A stretch of 64,000 nt of DNA from Haliclystus octoradiatus (GCA_916610825.1 OU744450.1:13710489-13774488); one strand, 5' to 3'. Numbered from the stretch's first letter, positions 48,925-61,930 are shown. Translations and numbers: made by a program. Notes: a model not told the origin generated them from the sequence alone.

Positions 48925-48966
48925 TTTCCTGATGATCGCCTTGGCGTGAAACTAATAGTAGCAAAT
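48925..48966 (+). ncRNA. Candidate hammerhead ribozyme g (stem I imperfect)
   Basis: CTGATGA (48929-48935), stem II CGC with GCG, GAAAC, loop TAATA, and GTA at 48958-48960. A base appears deleted from the 5' strand of stem I (ATTTC against GCAAAT), so folding is doubtful. Confidence 0.5.
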
Positions 48967-49157
48967 ATGAATGTCTGATTTTTTCGTTTATTAATTATTA
49001 AACAGCTCTGCATTTATGGCATCGAGCACTATTAAAACAGCAAAGACAACACAATTACCTTGATATTACTACTATATATATAAATCTACTTATATTAATA
49101 ATACTGTCTGTTTATATATCACAAACACTTATATACATAATACTGTCTGTTTATATA

Positions 49158-52155
49158 TCATTATATTTCTGTGTCTGTCCGCGACTTATGTACGTCTTAC
49201 TGGCGAAAAAATACGGATAATCCGTTGTCGGGAAATTATGCAAACATTTGTGTCGAGATTACCGTATACAGTAACAAATTTGTTGTATGAAAAGTATGAG
49301 TCTATGACGTTGTTTTAAAATAATCTACTCCATCTGATATTTTATTTGATATCATTGCATTAAAAAATTCAGAGATTTTGAAAAATTTCATAGGTCGATA
49401 ATCTAGCGGGCAGCCAAATCGGAGTCAAATTGAAATCCCCAGAACAAAAATATTTTGCTTTGAATTTAAAAGCTGCGAGTAAATTGTTTGAACAAGTGAA
49501 ACTTGAAACTGAATCAGTTTTATGATAATTAAAACAATACGAAGTACTGAATTACATTGAATTACCAGTAGAACTAGGCCAGACAAAATATGTTTTGAAA
49601 TCAAAGAAACGTAGACCTATTTCATGTAGTGTTGATATCAGCAATACATATAGTATAGCGCGGCACAAGCGCTATGAAATTAAAGAGACTTTAGGTCTTA
49701 ATTTAATTTATTAATGAAACAAAATACCGTTCATTACTTTTCTCAAGATCGAGATACAAAACATTTCACATTTAAAAAGGCTATTTTGATATATAATTTG
49801 TGAGAACACTGAGCAAACAATCTGTTTTGAAATGAATAATCTATCGCGGGGCATAAAAACAAATTAACTTGCAAGAATTTTCAAAATGACGTTGGCGTTT
49901 GACTAATTCGAAAAATATTCAAAGTTCGAATAGATTATCTGTCTACAGTATAAAATTATAGAGTTTAGAATTAATCAAGGCATTGCACAAAAGTATTTCT
50001 ATAATTTATTATTTAATATAAAAATATGAATCATTTGGTTTTGAGCGGGCAGGCATTTATTTTCATATTTTGCTTCCATAATTAACGAAGGAATTGTAAG
50101 CATCGATGAAAATTAAAATTTCATTTTGTTGACTTGCTATAAGAATACGACAAAGTATGTTACTACAAATTCGAGAATAAAAATAGCGGTGTCTTGTTAC
50201 TATCGTTGATCAACATTTGATAAAGTTAATTTTTTCAGGTATATCAAATTCAACAAAGTTAAATTGAATTGAGCGTATAATTTGTGATAAATAATAATAA
50301 TTATAATATCTTCAACGTTCAAAAATGGCTTTCAACTTTAAATACAGAAAAGCATAATTCAAAAACCTTTTTCAATAGTTAATACAGTTTGGATGAGTGT
50401 AACAAACCTTGTGTTACAAAAGTAAAATGCGAAATAGGTTGCATGAAATAATCGATCATAGCTAACAATATTTATTAAAATACAACTTACCATTTTCCAA
50501 ATGAGATCCAAATAAAAACTATACGAGCGGCATAATCTCCGAACAACATTTAAATACATATTAGCGGGTTCTCTGAGTTAATACACCAATCAATAATAAG
50601 TTAACAACCATATTTTATCGAAGGAGAATGTAAGCCCGATAAGAATAAAATATAAATTGTTTTTTATTCGAAATAATTCTGACAAAAATGATCATTTCAT
50701 ATCGCGATCAAATGCAAGGTAAAGTAGATTCATTTTTTATATAAGTAAATTCTTTTCATCAGACATCATAACATGAGCATTTAAATACTACCATCAGCTA
50801 TGGTATTTTATATCTTTGAAGCTGCACTAAATATTTCCACTCTATAAACCATCGCGTCCGTTTCAATAAATTCTGAATAAATATGCATATCACGAATCTG
50901 GCAAAATTAGTTGTTTTTGTTTTTCTATCAAAATAATTAATTTATTCATAATCGTCTTTTCTTTCATTCGACATCTGTAATGTATAGCGCGTAGAAATAT
51001 CGACAACAAGATGTAACATAATATCAATATCGAATTAGCATAGCGATTTATTATAGAATTTTATTTCATGTTAAAAGAATGTTGTTGCTATTATTCTGGA
51101 AAATTTGATAACAAGAAGCACTATGAGGTCAACTTTTCATATCTTTTGTTTACTTTTAAAACTGTATTTTCAACGAACTCTTAGTATTTTGATAGACTCC
51201 CATGAAAATCACAGGCCCACTTGCTGAGATTGCAAAGATCAAAAATATATAGGCTCATATACTATCATATCATAATATTTTCAGATTATATATATAATTT
51301 TATTTTCAATACACGCGCGTGGATCGGCCTTGTTCAATAATGCGTTGTCGAAGCAGTAGGTTTGTTGATCACGTCAGTTAAAGCGCCGATAACAGAAAGT
51401 AAGTTAGTGGCCGATTGGTTAATGCTCTGGTATTACAACATCATGGTCGTCAGTTTAAATCCGCCAATCGGCCAATTTTATCAAAGATTTTTCTTATTTT
51501 TTTAATATGAAGTAGTAAATCATTGTTAATTAACAAAAGATATCGTTTGATCATGTTAATAACAGAAATTAGTGGACCATGTGTCTTGTCGAAGCTAAAT
51601 TAATTTAATACTGAATATATTGCATGCAATGCCACGAGTTTGACCAGCCACACCTTGACGGCGTTATTTTGTGAACACCACATTAGTGTTGTATATATTG
51701 CAATAAAGATTTATGAATTCGAACCGAACGCGATCCGATCATATCGGGTCAGATTCGGGTTAATATTTTAGGTCTTCGGATCGGATCGGATTTGAAGTGA
51801 TTTTTTATGGATAGTTTCAGATTTCGAAATTTGACTGAGTACTTGTAATTTTTAATAATTAATGTGTTCTGGCCTTCTTTCAGCACATAAAATAAAGGTT
51901 TTTCTATGTAGATATAGCTAGGTTAAATTATACATTTCAATCGACTCAATTGATGTGAAATAAATTTTTATAAAAGGAATGATTAAGATGTATTGATTAA
52001 TGCTACATCGTTTCAATGCGTATTGTGTCTCATGTTCTCCTCCAGAGTTCATACTCCGTATTATACAGCGATATTCAGCTTAGTCAATTGTTTAATTATA
52101 AGTGATCTGAAAGTTTTATCATGGAAGGTCCATTATGGACTACACTCATTGCTAG
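49158..52155 (+). mobile_element. Array unit 11, full length (2998 bp)
   Basis: Starts A|TCATTATATTTCTG with no extra octamers and ends with hairpin and CTAG|T at 52152-52155. It contains the tRNA-like block. Confidence 0.92.
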
Positions 52156-52244
52156 TATTTCTATCTACTTATATTAATAATACTGTCTGTTTATATATCA
52201 CAATATTTCTATCACTTATATACATAATACTGTCTGTTTATATA

Positions 52245-55200
52245 TCACTATATTTCGATATTTCTGTGTCTGTCCGCGACTTATGTACGTCTTACTGGCG
52301 ATATAATACGGATAATCCGTTGTCGGGAAATTATGCAAACATTTGTGTCGAGATAACAGTGTACAGTAACAAATTTGTTGTATGAAAAGTATGGGTCTAT
52401 GACGTTGTTTTAAAATAATATACTTCATCTGATATTTTATTTGATATCCTTGCATTAAAAAATTCAGAGATTTTGAAAAATTTCATAGGTCGATAATCTA
52501 GCGGGCAGCCAAATCGAATTCAAATTGAAATCCCCAGAACAAAAATATTTTGCTTTGAATTTAAAAGCTGCGTGTAAATTGTTTGAACAAGTGAAACTTG
52601 AAACTGAATCAGTTTTATGATAATTAAAACAATACGGAGTACTGAATTACATTGAATTACCAGTATAACTAGGTCAGACAAAATATGTTTTGAAATCAAA
52701 GAAACGTAGACCTATTTCATGTAGTGTTGATATCAGCAATACATATAGCGCGGCACAAACGCTATGAAATTAAAGAGACTTGAGGTCTTAATTTAATTTA
52801 TTAATGAAACAAAATGCCGTTCATTATTTTTTCTCAAAATCGAGATATAAAACATTTCACTTTTAAAAAGGCTATTTTGATATATAATTTGTGAGAACAC
52901 TGAGCTAACAATCTGTTTTGAAATGAATAATCTATCGCGGGGCATAAAAACAAATTAATTTGCAAGAATTTTCAAATTGACGTTGGCGTTCGACTAATTC
53001 GAAAAATATTCAAAGTTCGAAGAGATTATCTGTCTACAGTCTAAAATTATAGAGTTTAGAATTAATCAAGGCATTGCACAAAAGTATTTCTATAATTTAT
53101 AATTTAATATAAAAATATGAATCATTTGGTTTTGAGCAGGCAGCCATTTATTTTCAGATTTTGCTTCCATAATTAACGAAAGAATTATAGGCATCGATTA
53201 AAATTAAAATTTCATTTTGTTGACTTGCTATACGAAAAAGAGACAGTATGTTACTACAGTTTCGAGAATAAAAATAGCGATGTCTTGTTATTATCTTTGA
53301 TCAACATTTAATAAAGTTAATTTCAGGTATATCAAATATAACAAAGTTAAATTGAATTGAGCGTATGATTTGTGATATATAATAATAATTATAATATTTT
53401 CAGCGTTCAAAAATTTTGCTTTGAATTTAAAAGCACCAAAACATAATTCAAAAACATTTTTAAACAGTTAATACAGTTTTGATGAGTGTAACAAACCTTG
53501 TGTTACAAAAATAAAAAGCGAAAAGGTTGCATGAAATAATCGATCATAGCAAACAATATTTATTAACATACAACTTACCATTTTCCAAATGAGATCCAAA
53601 TAAAAACTATACGAGCGGCATAATCTCCGAACAACATTTAAATACATAATAGCGGGTTCTCTGAGTTAATACACCAATCAATAATAAGTTAACAACAATA
53701 TTTTATCGAAGGAGAATGTACGCCCGATAAGAATAAAATAAAGATTGTTTTTTATTCGAAATAATTCTGACAAAAATGATCATTTCATATCGTGATCAAA
53801 TGCATGGTAAAGTAGATTCATTTTCTACATAGTAAATTATCCTTTTCGTCAGACATCATAACAAGAGCATTTAAATATTACCATCGGCTGTGGTATTTTA
53901 TATCTTTGAAGCTGCACTAAACATTTCAACTCTATAAACCATCGCGTCCGTTTCAATAAATTCTGAATAAATATGCATATCACGAATCTGGCAAAATGAG
54001 TTGTTTTCGTTTTTGTATCAAAATAATTAATTTATTCATAATCATCTTTCCTTTCATTCGACATCTGTAATGTATTGTAAATAGCGCGTAGAAATATTAA
54101 CAACAAGATGTAACATAATATCAATATCGAATTAGTATAGCGATTTATTATAGAATTTTATTTCCTTTTAATAGAATGTTGATGATATTATTCTGGAGAA
54201 TTTGATAACAAGAACCATTATAAGACCAATTTTTCAGATCTTCTTTTTACTTATAAAATTTTTCTTTCAACGAACTCTTAGTATTTTGATAGACTGCCAT
54301 AAAAATCAAAGGCATACTTGCTGAGATTGCAAAGATCAAAAATACATAGGCTCATATAGTATCATATCATAATATTTTCAGATTATTTATATAATTTGAA
54401 ATTCAATACACGCGCGTGGGTCGGCCTTGTTCAATAATACGTTGTCGAAGCAGTAGGTTTGTTGATAAGGTCAGTCAAAGCGCTGATAGCAGTAAGTAAC
54501 GCAGTGGCTAATTGGTTAATGCTCTGGTATAATAATTTCAAGGTCGTCAGTTCAAATCCGCCATTCGGAAACCCTTTATCAACGATTTTTCTTTTTTTTT
54601 TAATATGAAGCAGTAAATCATATTTAATTAACAAAAGATATCGTTTGATCATGTTAATAACAGAAATCAGCGGACCATGTGTCTTGTTGAAGCTAAATTA
54701 ATTTAATATTGAATCTATCGCATGCAATGCCACGAGTTTCACTGGCCACACTTTGACGGCGTTATTTTGTGAACACCACATTAGTGTTGTATATATTGCA
54801 ATAAAGATTTATGAATCCGAACCGAACGCGATCCGATCGTATCGGGTCAGATTCGGGTTAATATTTTAGATCTTCGGATCGGATCAGATTTGAAGTGATT
54901 TTCTATGGATAGTTTCAGATTTCGAAATTTGACTGAGTATTTGTAATTTATAATAATTAATGTGTTCTGGCCTCCTTTTAGCACATAAAATAATGTTTTT
55001 CTCTATGTAGATATAGCTACGTTAAATTATACATTTCATTCGACTCAATTGATGTGAAATAAATTAAACTTTTATTAAAGGAATGATTAAGATGTATTGA
55101 TTAATGCTACATCGTTTCAATGCATATTGTGTCTCATGTTCTCCTCCAGAGTTCATACTCCGTATTATACAGCGATAGTCAGCTTAGTCAATTGTTTAAT

Positions 55201-55260
55201 TATAAGTGATCTGAAAGTTTTATCATAGAAGGTCCATTATGGACTACACTCATTTGCTAG
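52245..55260 (+). mobile_element. Array unit 12, full length (3016 bp)
   Basis: Preceded by 90 bp of minisatellite. Starts TCACTATATTTCG and ends CTAG|T at 55257-55260. From about 52850 onward it matches unit 13 at an offset of exactly 3032. Confidence 0.92.
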
Positions 55261-55262
55261 TA

Positions 55263-58200
55263 TTTCCATATTTCGATATTTCGATATTTCGATATTTCTG
55301 TGTTTGTCCGCGACTTATGTACGTCTTACTGGCGATATAAAACATATAATCCGTTGTCGGGAAATTATGCAAACATTTGTGTCGAGATAACCGTGTACAG
55401 TAACAAATCTGTTGTATGAAAAGTATGGGTCTATGACGTTGTTTTAAAATAACATACTTCATCTGATATTTTCTTTGATATCCTTGCATTAAAAAATTCA
55501 GAGATTTTGAAAAATTTCATAGGTCGATAATCTAGCGGGCAGCCAAATCGAATTCAAATTGAAATCCCCAGAACAAAAATATTTTGCTTTGAATTTAAAA
55601 GCAGCGTGTAAATTGTTTGAACAAGTGAAACTTGAAACTGAATCAGTTTTATGATAATTAAAACAATACGGAGTACCGAATTACATTGAATTACCAGTAT
55701 AACTAGGTCAGACAAAATATGTTTGAAATCAAAGAAACGTAGACCTATTTCATGTAGTGTTGATATCAGCAATACATATAGCGCGGCACAAACGCTATGA
55801 AATCAAAGAGACTTTAGGTCTTAATTTAATTTATTAATGAAACAAAATGCCGTTCATTACTTTTCTCAAAATCGAGATACAAAACATTTCACTTTTAAAA
55901 AGGCTATTTTGATATATAATTTGTGAGAACACTGAGCTAACAATCTGTTTTGAAATGAATAATCTATCGCGGGGCATAAAAACAAATTAATTTGCAAGAA
56001 TTTTCAAATTGACGTTGGCGTTCGACTAATTCGAAAAATATTCAAAGTTCGAAGAGATTATCTGTCTACAGTCTAAAATTATAGAGTTTAGAATTAATCA
56101 AGGCATTGCACAAAAGTATTTCTATAATTTATAATTTAATATAAAAATATGAATCATTTGGTTTTGAGCAGGCAGCCATTTATTTTCAGATTTTGCTTCC
56201 ATAATTAACGAAAGAATTATAGGCATCGATTAAAATTAAAATTTCATTTTGTTGACTTGCTATACGAAAAAGAGACAGTATGTTACTACAGTTTCGAGAA
56301 TAAAAATAGCGATGTCTTGTTATTATCTTTGATCAACATTTAATAAAGTTAATTTCAGGTATATCAAATATAACAAAGTTAAATTGAATTGAGCGTATGA
56401 TTTGTGATATATAATAATAATTATAATATTTTCAGCGTTCAAAAATTTTGCTTTGAATTTAAAAGCACCAAAACATAATTCAAAAACATTTTTAAACAGT
56501 TAATACAGTTTTGATGAGTGTAACAAACCTTGTGTTACAAAAATAAAAAGCGAAAAGGTTGCATGAAATAATCGATCATAGCAAACAATATTTATTAACA
56601 TACAACTTACCATTTTCCAAATGAGATCCAAATAAAAACTATACGAGCGGCATAATCTCCGAACAACATTTAAATACATAATAGCGGGTTCTCTGAGTTA
56701 ATACACCAATCAATAATAAGTTAACAACAATATTTTATCGAAGGAGAATGTACGCCCGATAAGAATAAAATAAAGATTGTTTTTTATTCGAAATAATTCT
56801 GACAAAAATGATCATTTCATATCGTGATCAAATGCATGGTAAAGTAGATTCATTTTCTACATAGTAAATTATCCTTTTCGTCAGACATCATAACAAGAGC
56901 ATTTAAATATTACCATCGGCTGTGGTATTTTATATCTTTGAAGCTGCACTAAACATTTCAACTCTATAAACCATCGCGTCCGTTTCAATAAATTCTGAAT
57001 AAATATGCATATCACGAATCTGGCAAAATGAGTTGTTTTCGTTTTTGTATCAAAATAATTAATTTATTCATAATCATCTTTCCTTTCATTCGACATCTGT
57101 AATGTATTGTAAATAGCGCGTAGAAATATTAACAACAAGATGTAACATAATATCAATATCGAATTAGTATAGCGATTTATTATAGAATTTTATTTCCTTT
57201 TAATAGAATGTTGATGATATTATTCTGGAGAATTTGATAACAAGAACCATTATAAGACCAATTTTTCAGATCTTCTTTTTACTTATAAAATTTTTCTTTC
57301 AACGAACTCTTAGTATTTTGATAGACTGCCATAAAAATCAAAGGCATACTTGCTGAGATTGCAAAGATCAAAAATACATAGGCTCATATAGTATCATATC
57401 ATAATATTTTCAGATTATTTATATAATTTGAAATTCAATACACGCGCGTGGGTCGGCCTTGTTCAATAATACGTTGTCGAAGCAGTAGGTTTGTTGATAA
57501 GGTCAGTCAAAGCGCTGATAGCAGTAAGTAACGCAGTGGCTAATTGGTTAATGCTCTGGTATAATAATTTCAAGGTCGTCAGTTCAAATCCGCCATTCGG
57601 AAACCCTTTATCAACGATTTTTCTTTTTTTTTTAATATGAAGCAGTAAATCATATTTAATTAACAAAAGATATCGTTTGATCATGTTAATAACAGAAATC
57701 AGCGGACCATGTGTCTTGTTGAAGCTAAATTAATTTAATATTGAATCTATCGCATGCAATGCCACGAGTTTCACTGGCCACACTTTGACGGCGTTATTTT
57801 GTGAACACCACATTAGTGTTGTATATATTGCAATAAAGATTTATGAATCCGAACCGAACGCGATCCGATCGTATCGGGTCAGATTCGGGTTAATATTTTA
57901 GATCTTCGGATCGGATCAGATTTGAAGTGATTTTCTATGGATAGTTTCAGATTTCGAAATTTGACTGAGTATTTGTAATTTATAATAATTAATGTGTTCT
58001 GGCCTCCTTTTAGCACATAAAATAATGTTTTTCTCTATGTAGATATAGCTACGTTAAATTATACATTTCATTCGACTCAATTGATGTGAAATAAATTAAA
58101 CTTTTATTAAAGGAATGATTAAGATGTATTGATTAATGCTACATCGTTTCAATGCATATTGTGTCTCATGTTCTCCTCCAGAGTTCATACTCCGTATTAT

Positions 58201-58292
58201 ACAGCGATAGTCAGCTTAGTCAATTGTTTAATTATAAGTGATCTGAAAGTTTTATCATAGAAGGTCCATTATGGACTACACTCATTTGCTAG
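55263..58292 (+). mobile_element. Array unit 13, full length (3030 bp)
   Basis: Directly abuts unit 12. Its 5' end is TTTCC plus octamers instead of TCAC. It is nearly indistinguishable from the neighbouring period on both sides; the only change I noticed is one base near 55303 versus 58335. Confidence 0.92.
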
Positions 58293-58294
58293 TA

Positions 58295-60949
58295 TTTCCA
58301 TATTTCGATATTTCGATATTTCGATATTTCTGTGTCTGTCCGCGACTTATGTACGTCTTACTGGCGATATAAAACATATAATCCGTTGTCGGGAAATTAT
58401 GCAAACATTTGTGTCGAGATAACCGTGTACAGTAACAAATCTGTTGTATGAAAAGTATGGGTCTATGACGTTGTTTTAAAATAACATACTTCATCTGATA
58501 TTTTCTTTGATATCCTTGCATTAAAAAATTCAGAGATTTTGAAAAATTTCATAGGTCGATAATCTAGCGGGCAGCCAAATCGAATTCAAATTGAAATCCC
58601 CAGAACAAAAATATTTTGCTTTGAATTTAAAAGCAGCGTGTAAATTGTTTGAACAAGTGAAACTTGAAACTGAATCAGTTTTATGATAATTAAAACAATA
58701 CGGAGTACCGAATTACATTGAATTACCAGTATAACTAGGTCAGACAAAATATGTTTGAAATCAAAGAAACGTAGACCTATTTCATGTAGTGTTGATATCA
58801 GCAATACATATAGCGCGGCACAAACGCTATGAAATCAAAGAGACTTTAGGTCTTAATTTAATTTATTAATGAAACAAAATGCCGTTCATTACTTTTCTCA
58901 AAATCGAGATACAAAACATTTCACTTTTAAAAAGGCTATTTCGATATATAATTTGTGAGAACACTGAGCAAACAATCTGTTTTGAAATGAATAAACTATC
59001 GCGGGGCATAAAAACAAATTAACTTGCAAAAATTTTCAATATGACGTTGGCGTTCGACAAATTCGAAAAATATTCAAAGAACGAATAGATTATCTGTCTA
59101 CAGTATAAAATTATAGAGTTTAGAATTAATCAAGGCATTGCACAAAAGCATTTCTATAATTTATTATTTAATATAAAAATATGAATCATTTGGTTTTGAG
59201 CACGCAGGCTTTTATTTTCAGATTTTGCTTCCATAATTAACGAAGGAATTGTAAATATCGATTTATTAAAATACAACTTACCATTTTCCAAATGAGAACC
59301 AAATAAAAACTTTACGAGCGGCATAATCTCCGAACAGCATTTAAATACATAATAGCGGGTTCTCTGAGTTAATACACCAATCAATAATAAGTTAACAACC
59401 ATATTTTATCGAAGGAGAATGTAAACCCGATAAGAATAAAATATAAATTGTTTTTTATTCGAAATAATTCTGACAAAAATGATCATTTCATATCGCGATC
59501 AAATGCAAGGTAAAGTAGATTCATTTTCTATATAAGTAAATCCTTTTCATCAGACATCATAACATGAGCATTTAAAAACTACCCTCGGCTATGGTATTTT
59601 ATATCTTTGAAGCTGCACTAAACATTTCCACTCTATAAACCATCGCGTCCGTTTCAATAAATTCTGAATAAATATGCATATCACGAATCTGGCAAAATTA
59701 GTTGTTTTTGTTTTTCTATCAAAATAATTAATTTATTCATAATCGTCTTTTCTTTCATTCGACATCTGTAATGTATAGCGCGTAGAAATATCGACAACAA
59801 GATGTAACATAATATCAATATCGAATTAGTATAGCGATTTATTATAGAATTTTATTTCATTTTAAAAGAATGTTGTTGCTATTATTCTGGAAAATTTGAT
59901 AACAAGAAGCACTATGAGGTCAACTTTTCATATCTTTTGTTTACTTTTAAAATTTTATTTTCAACGAACTCTTAGTATTTTGATAGACTGCCATGAAAAT
60001 CACAGGCCCACTTGCTGAGATTGCAAAGATCAAAAATATATAGGCTCATATACTATCATATCATAATATTTTCAGATTATATATATAATTTTATTTTCAA
60101 TACACGCGCGTGGATCGGCCTTGTTCAATAATACGTTGTCAAAGCAGTAGGTTTGTTGATCACGTCAGTCAAAGTGCCGATAACAGTAAGTAAGGCAGTG
60201 GCTAAGTTGTTAATGCTCTGGTATAACTAATTCAGGGTCGTCAGTTCAATTCCGCCATTCGGCAACCTTTTATCAATGATTTTTCTTACTTTTTTATAAT
60301 ATCATCATCATTTTTAATTAACAGAAGATATCGATTGATCATGTTAATAACAGAAATTAGTGACCCATGTGTCTTGTCGAAGCTAAATTAATTTAATATT
60401 GAATATATTACATGCGATGCCACGAGTTTGATCGGCCTCACCTTGACGGCGTTATTTTGTAAACACCACATTAGTGTTGCATGTATTGCAATGAAGATTT
60501 ATCAATCCGAACAGAACGCGATTTTATCGTATCGGGTCATATTCGGGTTAATATTTTAGGTCTTCGGATCGGATCGGATTTGAAGTGATTTTTTATGGAT
60601 AGTTTCATATTTCGAAATTTGACTGAATATTTGTAATTCATAATAATTAATGTGTTCTGGTTTCCTTTCAGCACATAAAATAGAGTTTTCTATGTAGAGA
60701 TAGCTACGTCAAATTATACATTTCAATCGACTCAATTGATGTGAAATAAATTAAATTTTTATTAAAGGAATGATTCAGATATATTGATTAATGCTACATC
60801 GTTTCAATGCGTATTGTGTCTCATGTTCTCCTCCAGAGTTCATACTCGGTATTATACAGCGATAGAAAGCTTAGTCAATTGTTTGATTATAAGTGATCTG
60901 AAAGTTTTTTCATAGAAGGTCCATAATGGACCACAACCCTCATTGCTAG
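58295..60949 (+). mobile_element. Array unit 14, last unit, internally deleted (2655 bp)
   Basis: Identical to unit 13 up to about 58930, then diverged. About 0.37 kb is missing near 59260. It ends with hairpin GGTCCATAATGGACC and CTAG|T at 60946-60949, directly at the TA tract of the bracketing inverted repeat. Confidence 0.9.
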
Positions 60950-60989
60950 TATATATATATTTTGCTTGAATTTGAATGATTGATTGGTA
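60950..60989 (-). repeat. Right arm of the inverted repeat that brackets the array
   Basis: After a TA tract, the sequence is the reverse complement of the left arm at 21406-21450. Sequence beyond 60989 no longer matches the left flank. Confidence 0.85.
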
Positions 60990-61112
60990 AGTAATTAGGA
61001 TATGATGTGATTAACAAGCTTCTATTCAGATCTGAAAGGAAGTTGCTTACCTTCAAAATTCCATATAAATAAAATGTAAAATCGGGATACAAATTCACTT
61101 TCGGCCTGTAAC

Positions 61113-61137
61113 TGCAACCTTTTTCGCTTTTTATTTT
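61113..61137 (-). repeat. Inverted fragment of the array unit, first piece
   Basis: TGCAACCTTTTTCGC and the T-rich stretch after it match the reverse complement of the unit interior (compare 39424-39447). The fragment resumes at 61931 after an inserted element. The 61-bp to 120-bp stretch before it (60990-61112) is unrecognised. Confidence 0.85.
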
Positions 61138-61930
61138 CGAAGTGGATAATGTTCCGGCTGCCGGAATGCTGATTACTAGCGATAATGTTCCGTGAGTCTT
61201 TTGCGCATGCGTTATCTGTTGTCTGCTTTTCTCTCACATTAGTTCAACATGCAATGGCGTCGAACGGTGCTGTTCCTCGACCACGTTAATAACAATTCTG
61301 TTTATCAATTTAATCTTAGAATATATAAAAGAATTTAAAATGAAAGCTCTAGACGGTGAAAGCATTATATATGAGAGATTCACGACGCTACATACCACAT
61401 CAAACGTGATCCAAAACTTATAGAAAAGCGAACAAACTCGGCTTCGATTTTGAGTTGACTTTCGGTATACGTCAAATCAGAATTAGTAGGCACATAGCAT
61501 CAGTTACAGGATAAGAAAAATAACTAATGAGTTATTATCCCAAATTATTTCAATCACCAAAGTAAACATGCTTTCAAATGTTATTGGCCTACATAAATAT
61601 TCTCTGAAACCTTAAGAACGCCAAATAAATGTCACGACACTCAAATAGTGAAAACGCTGGGCCACGTCGCTGAAAAACTTCGATAAATCAAACACAGAAT
61701 AAAATTATGAATGCACAGATATGTTGAATATCGTTTCTGTCTTATATTTATTCCATAACAGTCGATCCAATCTACGATGCTATGAATTCTTCAATTTCCA
61801 AACTATTTAAGATTTAATTTGGATCGATCGACACGTCCATGCTTACTATCTATATTCGCATGCGCAGTGGACGCACGGAGCATTATCTTTTGAGAACAAC
61901 TTTCCGGTAGCCGGAACAATATCCACCGCG
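61138..61930. mobile_element. 793-bp terminal-inverted-repeat element (MITE-like)
   Basis: The left end CGAAGTGGATAATGTTCCGG matches the reverse complement of the right end (CGCGGTGGATATTGTTCCGG), continuing through GCTGCCGGAA. A second inverted block with TCCGTG and TGCGCATGCG lies at about 61178-61210 and 61850-61890. The flanks share TTTTATTTT (61129-61137 and 61931-61939), a 9-bp target duplication that rejoins to the uninterrupted unit sequence. It has no transposase frame, so it is non-autonomous. Nine bases would fit MULE- or Merlin-type elements, but the T-rich site makes the exact length uncertain. Confidence 0.85.

Larger units (their letters stand above)
47323..49038 (-). mobile_element. 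Second Penelope-like element, reverse-transcriptase part, flanked by inverted tails
   Basis: A broken reverse transcriptase reads on the minus strand (47821-48879). About 100 bp at 47341-47440 is repeated as its reverse complement at about 48870-48970, and each copy holds a hammerhead-like motif. Inverted or direct terminal copies are known for Penelope-like elements. The endonuclease part expected after the RT is missing. Confidence 0.78.
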
